Source: Tachypleus tridentatus (Eukaryota; Arthropoda; Merostomata; Xiphosura; Limulidae). Taken from it: DNA of 64,000 nt. Position numbers and translations under genes: made by a program. Below are positions 47,870 through 59,317 of this stretch, in pieces. Location: the NCBI RefSeq assembly GCF_004210375.1, contig NC_134834.1, forward strand, positions 93,748,170-93,812,169, written 5' to 3'. How positions within the stretch are numbered: position 1 is the first letter of the stretch; every line of letters starts with the position of its first letter. Under the pieces are notes generated by a model. That model worked only from the letters and a program-made list of their open reading frames with translations. It did no database searches and was not told the DNA's origin.

Positions 47870-48998
47870 ATGGATAACCTGGCCGAACTGGACGGCGACG
47901 AGTCGACGGAACCAGTGGAGTCAGAGACTATTACCGAGCCGACAAAATTGTTGGCTCCCCACTCTTCTGACGGTGACGACGAAGCAGAGAATTCCAGCAT
48001 GTTGGACTTGGCCGATTTTCGCGCTTTAAGCGGATCCCCATACCACACTTTGACTGGACGTATGTCCCCAAATTTCTCATCTGGCAGCAGCTACGCCACA
48101 TTGACCCCACTTCAACCACTACCCCCAATCTCTACTATGTCTGATAAATTTAGCCATTACGGTCATGCAGGTAGCAGCTTTGTTCTACTTCAAGGAATGA
48201 CCATGAGTAGTTACCAATACGATAAGTCAGGTGGCATGACTGTGATGAATATCAGCCCTACTCTGGGAGCGGCACATCCCTCACCCATTGCTGTGATGAA
48301 CACCAATGGGTTTCTCCCCTTAGCCACTCATGTGGGCATCCCCTCCCCAACTTATTCTCAAGACGGACCCGAATCGCCTGAAAAAGGAATCTCCAACAAC
48401 GGATACGACACATATGGTCTACGAGACCTGACACGAAACTTGAAACCTCCCCAGAGTCCTCCTGTCAGTTTGCACTCCCCCACGAATCTGATGCCTACTT
48501 TGAACGGCCTGAACGCTCCTGAGACTCCTCCATCAGTTCAACTGACCAGTCCAGAGACCACACCTGAGCAGGAAGACACTAAATCGGTAACCGTAACGGC
48601 TTCATCTAATGTGGAGTTGACAATCTCACAACCCCTTGTAGCTATTGCCACAATAAATGTGTCCAATAGCGACGAGAACCTATCAATGTCAAACCCCGTT
48701 AAACCTTTAGAAATCTCTCCAACTTCACTCCCCAAGTCCTCCGCTGTAGATGACGTAGAAGAAGAAATTAATACTAAAGAGTTAGCTCAGAGAATAAGTG
48801 CCGAACTAAAACGTTACAGCATTCCTCAGGCGATCTTCGCTCAACGTGTTCTGTGTCGCTCACAAGGAACCCTTTCTGACCTACTACGCAACCCCAAACC
48901 TTGGAGCAAGCTGAAGTCCGGTCGAGAAACTTTCCGGAGAATGTATATGTGGTTGGAAGAACCAGAATTCCAGAGAATGTCAGCATTAAGACTAGCAG
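47870..48998 (+). CDS. onecut: ONECUT (HNF6-type) transcription factor, first coding exon
   Basis: ONECUT proteins bind DNA with one CUT domain plus a divergent homeodomain and act in the nucleus, in neural and endodermal cells of many animals. This exon gives 376 residues plus one base. Residues 77-94, TLTPLQPLPPISTMSDKF, are the conserved N-terminal box of ONECUT proteins. A long Ser/Pro/Thr-rich region follows. The CUT domain runs from about 299 to 376, with QRISAELKRYSIPQAIFAQ, GTLSDLLRNPKPWSKLKSGR and EFQRMSALRLA, almost identical to vertebrate ONECUT. I end the exon at CTAGCAG/GTCTGT. The leftover G would start an Ala codon, as at the same junction in vertebrates. The plain frame would read on to 49063 through intron. 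The ATG context is TTATCATGG with an in-frame leader. The linker and homeodomain exon are absent from the window. Confidence 0.97.
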
Positions 48999-49418
48999 GT
49001 CTGTTTATCGTTCTATCTACACAGTCTAAAAGTAAAATACTTTCGTATCGATTTCTCAACTAAACAGTATTTCACAAGAAAGCTATTTAGATAAATAAAA
49101 TAAATATTTCTAAAGTGCTGTTCTGGTGAGGAAATACTATATATTTGTGGCTAATTTCTTAATTACCATAGTGAATAATTACTCTTGTCTTATACTATAT
49201 GCATAATTATTTGTGACACAAATAATGAAACACATTTGGAGGGCAAGCTTGCCAATGCTTGTGTCACTAAAACATTTGAAATATGTATTTAGTGTTGCTG
49301 TACGCTAGGAAGGCCACACTTTGATACTTCAGTAACAGCCAACATAACGTTCTCTACTTAAAAATATTATATGAAAATATCATTATTTGATTGCACGTAC
49401 TTGTGGATGTACAAAAAC

Positions 49419-49525
49419 ACAGTATTCCGTATATCGTAATACGCGAGTAATTTTTACGAGTAAAACATAGTATTCCGTATATCGTAATACGCGAGTAATT
49501 TTTACCAGTAAAATACAGTCATAGT
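49419..49525. repeat. Two-copy tandem repeat, ~53 bp
   Basis: AGTATTCCGTATATCGTAAT followed by ACGCGAGTAATTTTTAC occurs twice in a row, differing only near the junction. Confidence 0.93.
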
Positions 49526-50077
49526 TATAGTGGTAGTGATGTTTACAAACTGCATCCAGACTGAGTAAGTTTGTCTGCATCTTGCTAAGACTAATTTGTA
49601 CACTTTTCCCATAGCTTCATTGAGAGCTTAGTTTAAAAGTCATATAAAATAAAAGAACTTCATCAGGTAAACAACATCAATCGAAATACGTTCTAGAGTT
49701 TTCAGAAATTACAATGTTGAAACAAAGACAACATAGCTTCCAGAAAAACCTTTTCGAGGAAAGACAGATGTTCAATATGCATTTCACTTATAGAATAAAC
49801 CCTCGTAAAAATTTGAACAAAACGTGTTAGGGCTAAACGTTGTTAAAAAAATTAACCAGTCAGGCGTAGATAGCAAACAAGTAACTCAAATTCAGAAATT
49901 CGTAAGTTTTATTTTTTGATTATATTATAGCAACATTATTGCTGTTCTTTCCTACTTTTAACAAATTAAAGACTGAATGCACAGCAATAAAGCTTTCTTC
50001 AGTTTCTTTGAAGGATCGTTTTGCTGTGTTCACATATTTAAAAATAATTTTATTTGTTGTGAGTTTAATAACACATT

Positions 50078-50309
50078 GGCCTGGTTAAGGCGCTCGACTC
50101 GTAATCCGAGGGTCGCGGGTTCGAATCCCCGTTACACTAAACATGCTCGCCCTTTCAGTCGTGAAAGCGTTATATGTGGCGATCAATCCTGCTATTCGTT
50201 GATAAACGAGTAGCCCAACGACTAGCTGCCTTTCCTCTAGTCTTACACTGCTAAATTAGGGATGACTATCGCGGATAGCCCTCGTGTAGCTTTGCGCGAA
50301 ATTCAGAAT
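50078..50309 (+). mobile_element. SINE-A, slightly truncated
   Basis: Starts GGCCTGGTTAAGGCG (internal head deletion), ACTCGTAATCCGAGGGTCGC, GGTTCGAATCCCCG, body with a deletion after AGTAGCCCAA, tail GCGCGAAATTCAGAAT. Confidence 0.9.
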
Positions 50310-50659
50310 AATGCATTTATGACATTTACCATTTCTGATTTAGTTTTTCATACTTTTCAAGAGCGAAGTAGAACACAATATTCATAAACTTCTCACTCTA
50401 TGACATTTATGTCTTATTACCAAACCAAATCACAGCAAAATTTAATTGGTTATAACTTTTACGTATCAGGTAGGTATGTCATTTCTACTCACAGTTCGTT
50501 AATTTTGCTGAATCAAGTCAACTGGCTTTATATATCTTTATTATGCTACTGTTATAAGAAATATCACAAGCCACACAGACGTGCTATCAGTTATCAGTTG
50601 CATAAAACATATTTAGGTTTTCAGCTGAAAAATTCCATTATTTCATAGGATATTCTTTT

Positions 50660-50687
50660 GCACCTCTATAGAAATTGTGTTTTGTTC
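50660..50687 (+). repeat. ~28 bp direct repeat, left copy
   Basis: GCACCTCTATAGAAATTGTG then TTTTGTT; a near copy (GCACCTCTATAAGAAATTG) starts at 51473. They bracket the block 50688-51472. Confidence 0.8.
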
Positions 50688-50828
50688 GAAAGAGCATATA
50701 TAATATGGTTGATATATTCTTACACACTTTACGTTTACTCAGAAGTACTTATTAATAATTAATAAGTTCGAGATTGAACGTGGTCATTGAACTATATCAT
50801 GTTGCTAAACATTATATCTGTATAAAAG
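50688..50828 (+). repeat. Unclassified dispersed repeat, copy 2
   Basis: Inverted copy of 26755-26895, starting CGAAAGAGCATA and ending near TATCTGTATAAAA. Non-coding as far as can be seen. Confidence 0.9.
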
Positions 50829-50929
50829 TTTCAAAACATTTTATTCCTAAACATATATCATATTCCATATTGTATATATCCATATATATTCATACTCCAT
50901 ATTGTAGGATGTATAATATCACACCTCCC

Positions 50930-51185
50930 CACCCTATTTATAATTTTACTGTTACATATTATAGAAGAACTGTCAATATTTTATACAAAATGAAGAAATA
51001 TAGTTTGATGTATAATTCTAATGTTGCATGTTATACAAGAACAGCCATTATTTTATACAAGGTAGGTAGATATATTATTCTACTGCTGCGTGTTATACAA
51101 GAACTGCCAATATATTGTATTAAAAACATGTAAAGAGAAAGATAATTCTACTGTTTATACAAGAGCTGTCAATATTTTATATAAA
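50930..51185. repeat. Diverged tandem repeat, 62-74 bp units
   Basis: TTATACAAGAACTGCCAATA and close variants recur at about 50957, 51030, 51092 and 51154, joined by AT-rich spacers with TTCTACTG. Roughly four units. Confidence 0.75.
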
Positions 51186-51192
51186 AGAAGGC

Positions 51193-51472
51193 TTGTTTGT
51201 TTTGTTTTTTGAATTTCGCACAAAGCTACTCGAGGGCTATCTGTGCTAGCCGTCTCTAATTTAGCAGTGTAAGACTAGAGGGAAGGCAGCTATTCATCAC
51301 CACCCACCGTCAACTCTTGGGCTACTCTTTTACCAACGAATAGTGGGATGAACTGTCACATTATAACGTTCCCACGGCTGAAATGGCGAGCATGTTTGGC
51401 GCGACGGGGATGCGAACCCCCGACCCTCAGATTACGAGTCACACGCCTTATCACGCTTGGCCATGCCGGGCC
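51193..51472 (-). mobile_element. SINE-A, full length
   Basis: TTGTTTGTTTTGTTTTTTGA to GGCCATGCCGGGCC. It ends exactly at the second copy of the 28 bp direct repeat (51473). Confidence 0.94.
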
Positions 51473-51547
51473 GCACCTCTATAAGAAATTGTTTTGTTCA
51501 TCAGGGCTTTTGCTATTTAAATAAAATGCAGATTTCAAAGAAGTTTT

Positions 51548-51644
51548 CTATGGATTTACAACGCTAAAATCAGGGATTCGCTTAACTTCGGTGGATACAG
51601 CAGATCTCCCGATGTGGCTTTGCTGTAAGAAAGGAGACACACAT
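51548..51644 (+). mobile_element. SINE-B, head partly lost
   Basis: TCTATGGATTTACAACGC, CAGGGATTCGCTTAAC, CAGCAGATCTCCCGATGTGG and TTGCTGTAAGAAAGGAGACA. Confidence 0.83.
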
Positions 51645-51863
51645 CTGCATAATCTACAATATCTATTCACAAATGTAATATTTATTCATTTTATGTTATA
51701 TTAAAATGATTACGCAGACTTCATATTTCAGTTGTTTTATTTAATATATATACGTTCTATGTAATATTGTAAGTATATTCATTATGTCATTCTCACACAC
51801 TGTCTTTGTTTACAAATCATTTTGCAATTCACAGAATAAATCAAACTTTCGTGTGGATGTCGA

Positions 51864-52095
51864 TTGTTTGTTTTCGAATTTCGCGGAAAGCTACACGAGG
51901 CTAATTTGCGTTAGCCATCTCTAATTCAGCAGTGTAAAACTATAGAGAAGGCACCCAGTCAACACCACCCACTATCAAATAGTGGGATTGACCATACCAT
52001 TGTGACGACCCCACGGTTGAAAGACGACTATGGTTGGTGTGAAGGGGATTCGAACCATCGAGTAAAGCGCTCTAACCACTTGGCCATACTGGGCC
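51864..52095 (-). mobile_element. SINE-A subtype (deletion form), first half of a dimer
   Basis: Same deletion between CACCCACTATC and AAATAGTGGG as the copy at 43308, same CTAATTCAGCAGTGTAA and CCCCACGGTTGAAAG variants, and same junction sequence (GGGCCGTGAAATTTGAAAGG) to the following SINE-A. Confidence 0.9.
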
Positions 52096-52111
52096 GTGAA
52101 ATTTGAAAGGA

Positions 52112-52355
52112 ATTGTTTGTTTTTTTAATTTCGTGCAAAGCTACACGAGGGCTATCTGCGTTAGCTGTCCATAATTTAGCTGTAAAACTAGAGGGAAGGC
52201 AGCGAGTCATCGCCAAATCTTCAGCTACTCTTTATCAACGACCGTCACATTATAATGTCCCCACGGCTGAAAGGGCGAGCATGTTTGATGCGACCGGGAC
52301 TCGAACCCGCGACCTTCAGATTACGAGTCGATTGCCTAAACCAACTGTCCATGCA
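52112..52355 (-). mobile_element. SINE-A, second half of a dimer
   Basis: ATTGTTTGTTTTTTTAATTT to the worn head CAACTGTCCATGC; some internal deletions around CGAGTCATCGCC. Confidence 0.9.
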
Positions 52356-52865
52356 AGTAATATTTGAAACAAAAGATTCTTTCATACTCTTATACTTTGG
52401 TTATAAGATAACTGTATAGCGATAATCTTAAGATACCTGTAAAAGTTAAATGTATATCCCTAGTTTTAGATATAGATTCTTGATTATAACATTCATAATT
52501 TATATTATCCTTATTTTCTGCAATTCGAGTTTTTGTTCATGTGTTTATTTTTAACATGTCCCAAAATATCATGATGCCACTTACATGTTAATTATTTATG
52601 ATGACAGCAGTAGAACTTATATTCTTGTATTCACAAAGCATAATAAATGAGCAAACTTCTTTTGTTACTATCTTAAATGTTTTTATACGCTACATGTGTT
52701 TGTTTCTCTAGAATATATTATTTTCTACCTCAAATCTACGCAACGAAACCGAAAGTAAAAGTTCCTTACTTTTATTTTATTACTCAATCCCCAAGAAGAA
52801 TAACTCTTTACCAATGCACTTAATTGTACTCATAATGCACTTATGATTATCTATACGAATTGTGC

Positions 52866-53089
52866 ACCCGAATGGCCAGGTGGTCATGGGACTCTAGTCA
52901 CAATCTGAGGGTCATTGGTTCGAATCCTCGTCACACCAAACATGCGCGCACCTTTTAGTCGTGGAGGCGTTATAATGTAACGGTTAATCCCACTATTCGT
53001 TGGCAGTGAGTAGTGGTAATTTTCCACTGACAAACTCCGGACGGCCAGCACAGACAGCCCTCGTCTCTTTTGAGTGAAATTCAAAATGA
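52866..53089 (+). mobile_element. SINE-A, diverged
   Basis: ACCCGAATGGCCAGGTGG, TTGGTTCGAATCCTCG (B box), GGCGTTATAATGTAACGG and GAGTGAAATTCAAAATG; part of the middle is missing. Confidence 0.87.
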
Positions 53090-53764
53090 ACGTCACATGA
53101 TTAGATAAGAAATATAATCATCATATTACATATATTTGACGCTTACATAAATAAAATGATATATTTGTTGTTATATTTCTACTTAATAGAAATTAACGTT
53201 TTAAGATTTTCTTTATTTCTATAACATTTTAGTGCCTCATAGTTGTGTGTTGATGATCTACTGTATATTAAAACACCTGTTCACTCCCAGATTTTTGTCT
53301 TATGGTTCCTCATCCATTGTAGAACTATTAGTTTTATGTTTGTTTTTGTAATGTTTTATCTATTATAAAAATTACATTTACTGCGAATTCTTAGACCAAG
53401 TAAATTATTTTAAGCTTTCGAAAACATCATTGTTGTTACGAGTCATTTTGTTTTTGTTTTATTCAATGAAAATGTAGATAATCATTGTTGCATACATCCA
53501 CATTTTGTAAAAAGAGTTGTAATTTTAAAACTGTATTGGTGTTTTAGTAATTATATAGCATATATATTATATATATTTTTGTTTCCAACAAACCTTTATT
53601 GCTCTATTTTATTAATGGTATATGTATGGAAACGAAACGTTTTATTTATGTCTGTAAAAACAGTTATATTCTTATTTGATATCATACAATTAATTTTCAA
53701 AAGATAAACTGTCGAAAACAAATCTTCATAAGAATAATTAGAAAAAAAAACACAACATAAGAGG

Positions 53765-53893
53765 CTTGTTTGTTGTTTTGTATTAAGCACAAAGCTACAC
53801 AATGGGCTACGTGTGCTCTGCCCACCACGGGTATCGAAACCCGGTTTTTAGCGTTGTAAGTGCGCAGACATACCACTGAGCCACTGGGGGGCA
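53765..53893 (-). mobile_element. SINE-C, well preserved
   Basis: ATTAAGCACAAAGCTACAC, AATGGGCTACGTGTGCTCTG, CGGGTATCGAAACCCGG (B-box stem), GTTGTAAGTGCGCAG and CTGAGCCACTGGGGGGC. Use as the reference copy of this family. Confidence 0.92.
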
Positions 53894-55304
53894 GGCCTAC
53901 TTGATAAGTTTGTATAAGTTATTAATTTTCTTATGTGATTTGATAACATTATTATTATGTTACTAGTTTTATCTCTACCGTATGATTGCAACGGTAATAT
54001 CGAATTTTAGTTTTGAATTTCTGTCTGATATACAAATTTTTTTCTAATGTATGTTTTAAGTTCGTTTACATAAGCTTTCTTAATTTCGTCTCAAAGCAGG
54101 TTAAAAAACTATGTTCGGAAACACATATAAGTCCTCGAATTGAAGATTGCGTGCATTTCTGATAATGACCCAAAGAAATGAGAGTAAATCATGTATATAT
54201 TTTATTTCTCATCTGAGATATTAAGGTACCACCATCACGCATCTTCTTTATTTACACTTATTACTTGATAAGTGTTAGAAATTGTTTATTTATTAGGTGG
54301 GTAGAAATGACTTACAACACTAAAATCATTCGCGCGTACCAAGTGGAAATTCCTGTCCTAATATATTGCTTGTCCTTTTTAGAACCACGGAATGATTTTT
54401 AATGTTGTGTTTTGTAGACGTTTCTGATTCATTCTATTCATATAGAATAAGGACTATGCGTTTAGAGACGTGCATTAGTTCAGAAAGCGAGTCATTTAAA
54501 CACAAGTACTCCAATAAGAGTGTGTGAGTATTTGAATATTAAATTAAGTTAGTTGAATAAACAAATACATATACAGTTCTGAAACGAGTGTAAAAGCCGA
54601 TTGCACGTGCTTACACACACAGCTTGTTTGACATCACTAACTGCGTGCGTGAGTTTTAAGCTATAGCCTGAAGTAGCAGTTTCTATGGTAACACGGGATT
54701 AACAGGCAGCAGATTATTCTGAACGTTTCTTAGCATGTTTTTCACCAAATGCACTTTGTATACTTTATGACGAAATACGTTTTTCTCTCGTATTCTCTTC
54801 ACTGGAAAAAAAAAAGGTAATAAGTTATTTTCTGGTAACTAACTGGAGTTTGCTTTTGGGAAGAAATATTTTGCGTACTAAGGTGGTAAAATTTTTGTCT
54901 GACATTTTCAAATGTTCGCCTTGAGCGATTGTATTTTAAGAGTCCAATGTGTTTGAACCAATTAATTGCACTCGGAAGAAAACTCGTGGGATTAACAACT
55001 TCTAGTCGCAACAAAGCAGCGTAAAGTTTATTTATTGTAAAAGGCCTAATTTTTTATAAGTGTTTTGTACATTTTAAGAATAACAGTAAAATATTTAAAC
55101 AGCATGGATTTGTTGTCAATTACCTCGCAAATCACGAGCGTAATATTTTACTTTTTTTTCTTATCTTCTTATCGAAAATGAAATTAGAAACGTTCGATGT
55201 GAATATTGAGTAACCAGTGAAGTAAATATTACGTCAGTTTACTTTTTATTACAGTTGTTACTAAAGGTTACATGATAAACAAACAAAATATGTGAGAGGC
55301 AATA

Positions 55305-55590
55305 GAAGTCTATGCTCGGTTCACTAAAACAACGTATTGTTAGAAAATCCTTCCATTGTTTACTACTATTTGTTCCAAGTGTTAACGTTTGTTCGCTAAA
55401 ACAACTCATTGTTAGAAAATCCATTGTTTATTACTACTTGTTCCAAGTGTTAACGTTTGTTCGCTAAAACAACTCATTGTTAGAAAATCCATTGTTTACT
55501 ACTACTTGTTCCAAGTGTTAACGTTTGTTCGCTAAAACAACTTATTGTTAGAAAATCCATTGTTTACTACAACTTGTTCTTAGTAACAAC
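55305..55590. repeat. Tandem repeat, 68 bp unit, about 4 copies
   Basis: AAAACAACTCATTGTTAGAA and TTCCAAGTGTTAACGTTTGT recur with unit starts at 55326, 55398, 55466 and 55534 (72 then 68 and 68 bp). Confidence 0.95.
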
Positions 55591-55875
55591 GTTCGTTTTA
55601 ATGAAGAACATTAAAATATTGGCGTCAAACCATTTGTAGATTAATCTAAAACAGAATAGAATCAGTATTAAGATTTAACTTTAGATTATATAAAAGAATA
55701 ACATATATTATTTGGTAATTCCCATGATGACAAATATGTATATATATGCTCAGGTCAAAGTACATTTTAGGATGAATAACTTTTCTTCTTTATCCATACA
55801 CTACCCAACTTGTGATGTAAGGCATACCATATTTAGATAAAATATTTTCCTTAGAGTTACGGATTATTTGCTTCT

Positions 55876-55990
55876 TTGTTTTAGAGCACAGAGCTAGGTA
55901 ATGGGCTCTCTGTATTATGCCTACTACTGGCATTGGAATCCGATTTTTAGCGTTTTAAGCCCTCAGATTTACCGCTGAGTTATTGGGAAC
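55876..55990 (-). mobile_element. SINE-C, diverged
   Basis: TTTAGAGCACAGAGCTAGG, ATGGGCTCTCTGT, GGCATTGGAATCCG, and CCTCAGATTTACCGCTGAG. Confidence 0.75.
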
Positions 55991-57005
55991 AAGGTGGGGA
56001 TTTTATACGATTTCTATTGTGAAATAAAATGTAAGAATACTTTTGTATTGTTTTTATTCATTTTTCTCTATCTTATATACAGATGATCCCTTTCTTCAAC
56101 ATACAAAAGAAAACTATTAATATTTTTTCAGTAGCCACACAACTTTCTTTGCAGAAATGGCAGCATAAAGATTTGAATATGAAATCAAGTAATTTATATA
56201 TTCATGGAGAAAACAACAACAACAAATGAAATATTTTATTCTGTCAGAGTAACATAGCATTTGATTTCAATTTCGAATTCATAGTTACTAAAGGCCTGGG
56301 ACGTTTTTCGGTTAGTTTTTTTTTTAAATATTTCTTGCTAGTGCATGCCTTGGAAATGCACTGAAATATATTTTCGGCGAGGCTTTACTCCTACTATGAA
56401 TTTAAAAAACAAAATCATTGTTGATGGAGGAGTGGACAAAGACGTGGGGCGCCAACGCTCACGCGACAAATAGTACAAACCATGCACGTAATCAGGGAAG
56501 AGACGCCATTCAGAATATTTGAATGCGTGGGTCCTTTTCCCCCTCTATCACTTATTTTCATTACATTTAGCTAATGCGTACCGTTAGAGCTATGGAAAAG
56601 CTTGTCATTTTTGACATTAGATTGGCTACTACTCCGAACTTTTACTAGAAATTAGTGACGAAAATTTAAAACTTCGTAATTCATTTCCCCGTAGTTTTCA
56701 TAACAATCTTACAAACATGTAACAAATTTTATCCAGGCAATATTTGTTTAAAGGTCAAGTTTTGCAAACGAAATTTTTTTTTCTCCAGTTAGCGTTGTTA
56801 TATAAACCAGAAATCCTCAAGCAATTTTTTTCTCTTGTTGCTAATTGGTTACCACGAATATAATCTTAAATGAGACACACCTTTTGATGGGAAACCTGAT
56901 TCATAGTTTTTCAACAAGCAATGGTTTACGCTCGATTAATTGAGAACAGACATTCATCATGCTGGTCTTCTCGGTTTACGAAAAATATTCAGTTTAAGAA
57001 ATTAA

Positions 57006-57215
57006 TCCCCGTCGCGCCAAACATGCTCGCCCTTTCAGCCGTGGGGGCGTTATAATGTTCGGTCAATCCCACTATTCGTTGGTAAAAGAGTAGCCCAAGA
57101 ATTGGCGGTGGGTGGTGATGACTAGCTGCCTTCCATCTAGTCTTACACTGCAAAATTAGGGACGGCTAGCGCAGATAGCCCTCGAGTAGCTTTGTGTGAA
57201 ATTCAAAAACAAACA
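57006..57215 (+). mobile_element. SINE-A, 5'-truncated, with target-site duplication
   Basis: Begins inside the B-box stem (TCCCCGTCGCGCC) and continues to the tail. AAGAAATTAA flanks both ends (56996-57005 and 57216-57225), so the truncation happened during insertion, as with LINE-driven target-primed copying. Confidence 0.94.
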
Positions 57216-57599
57216 AAGAAATTAAGAAATCAAACTACAATGTCTTAACTTTGAATGTCTTAACTGTCTGACGTAAGTCCACGTTCTGAAAACATTTTAT
57301 AAGTGTTTTGTATGTCTGTAGCTCACGCAGATTTTTCTTATTAGAGTGTAACAAATATAATGAAAAAAGTACAAAGTTCCTTCCTATGAACAGAATTGTT
57401 TGGAAAATTCTAAGATATGAGATCCCATTTCATATCGTGAGATATGATATAAATATTATTTTTATTTCGTCAGTTTCTGAAGTTTTCTTTTTTTAGAAAC
57501 TTTGCAGAGCACATAAGACATGAAAAGTGATTTTCTAAACAGTCGAGTTATTGTGGAACATGGATGAAATATAGGTTTCAATAGTTGGAGAAATTCACG

Positions 57600-57721
57600 A
57601 TTTGTTTTGGAATTAAGCAAAAAAATACACAGTGAACTATCTGTGCTCTGTCCACTACGGGTATCGAAACCTGATTTCTAGCGATGTAAGTCCTCAGACA
57701 TGCCGCTGTGCTACTAAGGGA
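57600..57721 (-). mobile_element. SINE-C
   Basis: GGAATTAAGCAAAAAAATAC, CTATCTGTGCTCTGTCCACT, GGGTATCGAAACCTG and GTAAGTCCTCAGACATGCCG. Confidence 0.85.
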
Positions 57722-57757
57722 CAAAAATTCATGGAAGTCAATCTCTTGGTTTATCGT

Positions 57758-58031
57758 TTGTGTGTATTTTGAATTTCGCACAAAGCTACTCGAGGGCTAT
57801 CTGTGCTAGCCGTCCCTAATTTAGCAGTGTAAGACTAGAGGGAAGGCAGCTAGTCATCACCACCCACCGCCAACTCTTGGGCTACTCTTTTACCAACGAA
57901 TAGTGGGATTGACCGTCACATTATAACGCCCTCACGGCTGAAATGGCGAGCATGTTTGGCGCGACGGGATGCGAACCCGCGACTCTCAGATTACGAGTCG
58001 CACGCCTTAACGCACTTGGCCATGCCGGGCC
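57758..58031 (-). mobile_element. SINE-A with 13 bp target-site duplication
   Basis: Complete and little diverged; CTTGGTTTATCGT flanks at 57745-57757 and 58032-58044. Confidence 0.97.
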
Positions 58032-58679
58032 CTTGGTTTATCGTAAAGCATGTAGGTTTACTGAAGATTTTATATTGTTTATTGGTGTCTTTAAAACGAC
58101 ATAAACATTGAAGCAACGTTTCTGTATATTACACCAAGAATCTAATGGAAAGGCTTATATGCATGCGAGAGAATATTTAAAAACAAAATGTAAGTAACAT
58201 CATTGGACTATGACGCCTTTAAAGATAGTTGTGTTCAACAGTGTTCACTTGTGAAAATGCTGATCAGCTGAGGAGTGAAGTGAATGTTTTGTATCTGTAA
58301 CTTATTCATCTTTATCGTAGTCCTTAGGAACTTGTGTAATCGAATTCTTGAAAGTATAAACACTTCATATGTATGAAAATGAATAACATTTTAGTTGCCT
58401 TACTCAGGTTGAATAAGACGTTTTCAAATTGAGTGCAAAACTAGATTTCTCCACCTTCAAGAGTGGAACACACTTATCTTCAATATAATATGCTAAAGCC
58501 GGAGATTGTGCCTGTTAATGTATCTAATTTTCTTAGCTGTACATTGACTGCTGTTTAATGGATTTTTGGTACTAGTATTTTTATCCTGAAGATCTGACTA
58601 GACACCCCTATGGTTCAGTTTAAACTACTGATCAGAGGGAGAGCAGTCAGCCAGCACCACCCGTCACCATAAAAGACTT

Positions 58680-58797
58680 GCCCGAGATTGTCACAGTAGC
58701 TCAGCGACAAGTCTGGGAGCTCACAATATTTAAAACGAGTTTCGATACCCGTGGTGAGCAGAGAACAAATAACATATTATGTAGCCTTGCAAAGTAA
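58680..58797 (+). mobile_element. SINE-C, diverged
   Basis: CACAGTAGCTCAGCGACAAG (A box), ACGAGTTTCGATACCCGTGG (B box), GAGCAGAGAACAAATAAC and ATGTAGCCTTGCAAAG. Confidence 0.72.
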
Positions 58798-59317
58798 TAT
58801 AATACCCACTTGTCTCTTAACTGATTTACATAGTATATGTATGCATATATATCCATACATATGATTATTTTATTCCATAAATTTTATTATACTTGAGGAA
58901 AGCACGTATTTTGATACACACCTGTTGTATGCCTTTAATACTGGAATTGTAATTTTGGGATAATATAATTAGCAGGAGCCAAACTCATAATATATCCCCC
59001 AAAATACGTTAAAATACAAAGGTATGTAGTTCAGCAGTAAAAAATGTACGACACCAAAATATATTTTTCTCACACTTAGGACATGTTAACAATATATTAT
59101 TTTTGCTCTGAATTGAACAATAACCAGATTATTATAATACGGTTTCTTGTTGGGTTTTTTTTTCAATCATGGAAAGAGATTCTTTTCATAATAAATAATA
59201 ACTTATTTTTCACTAACAATGTCATGTGTTTTGTTTATTTAGCTGGGAATATCTGGATTTATGGCGTTTCGTGAAAACATAGTTATTGTTATATCCGTAA
59301 ATCCAAGCTGTATATTT

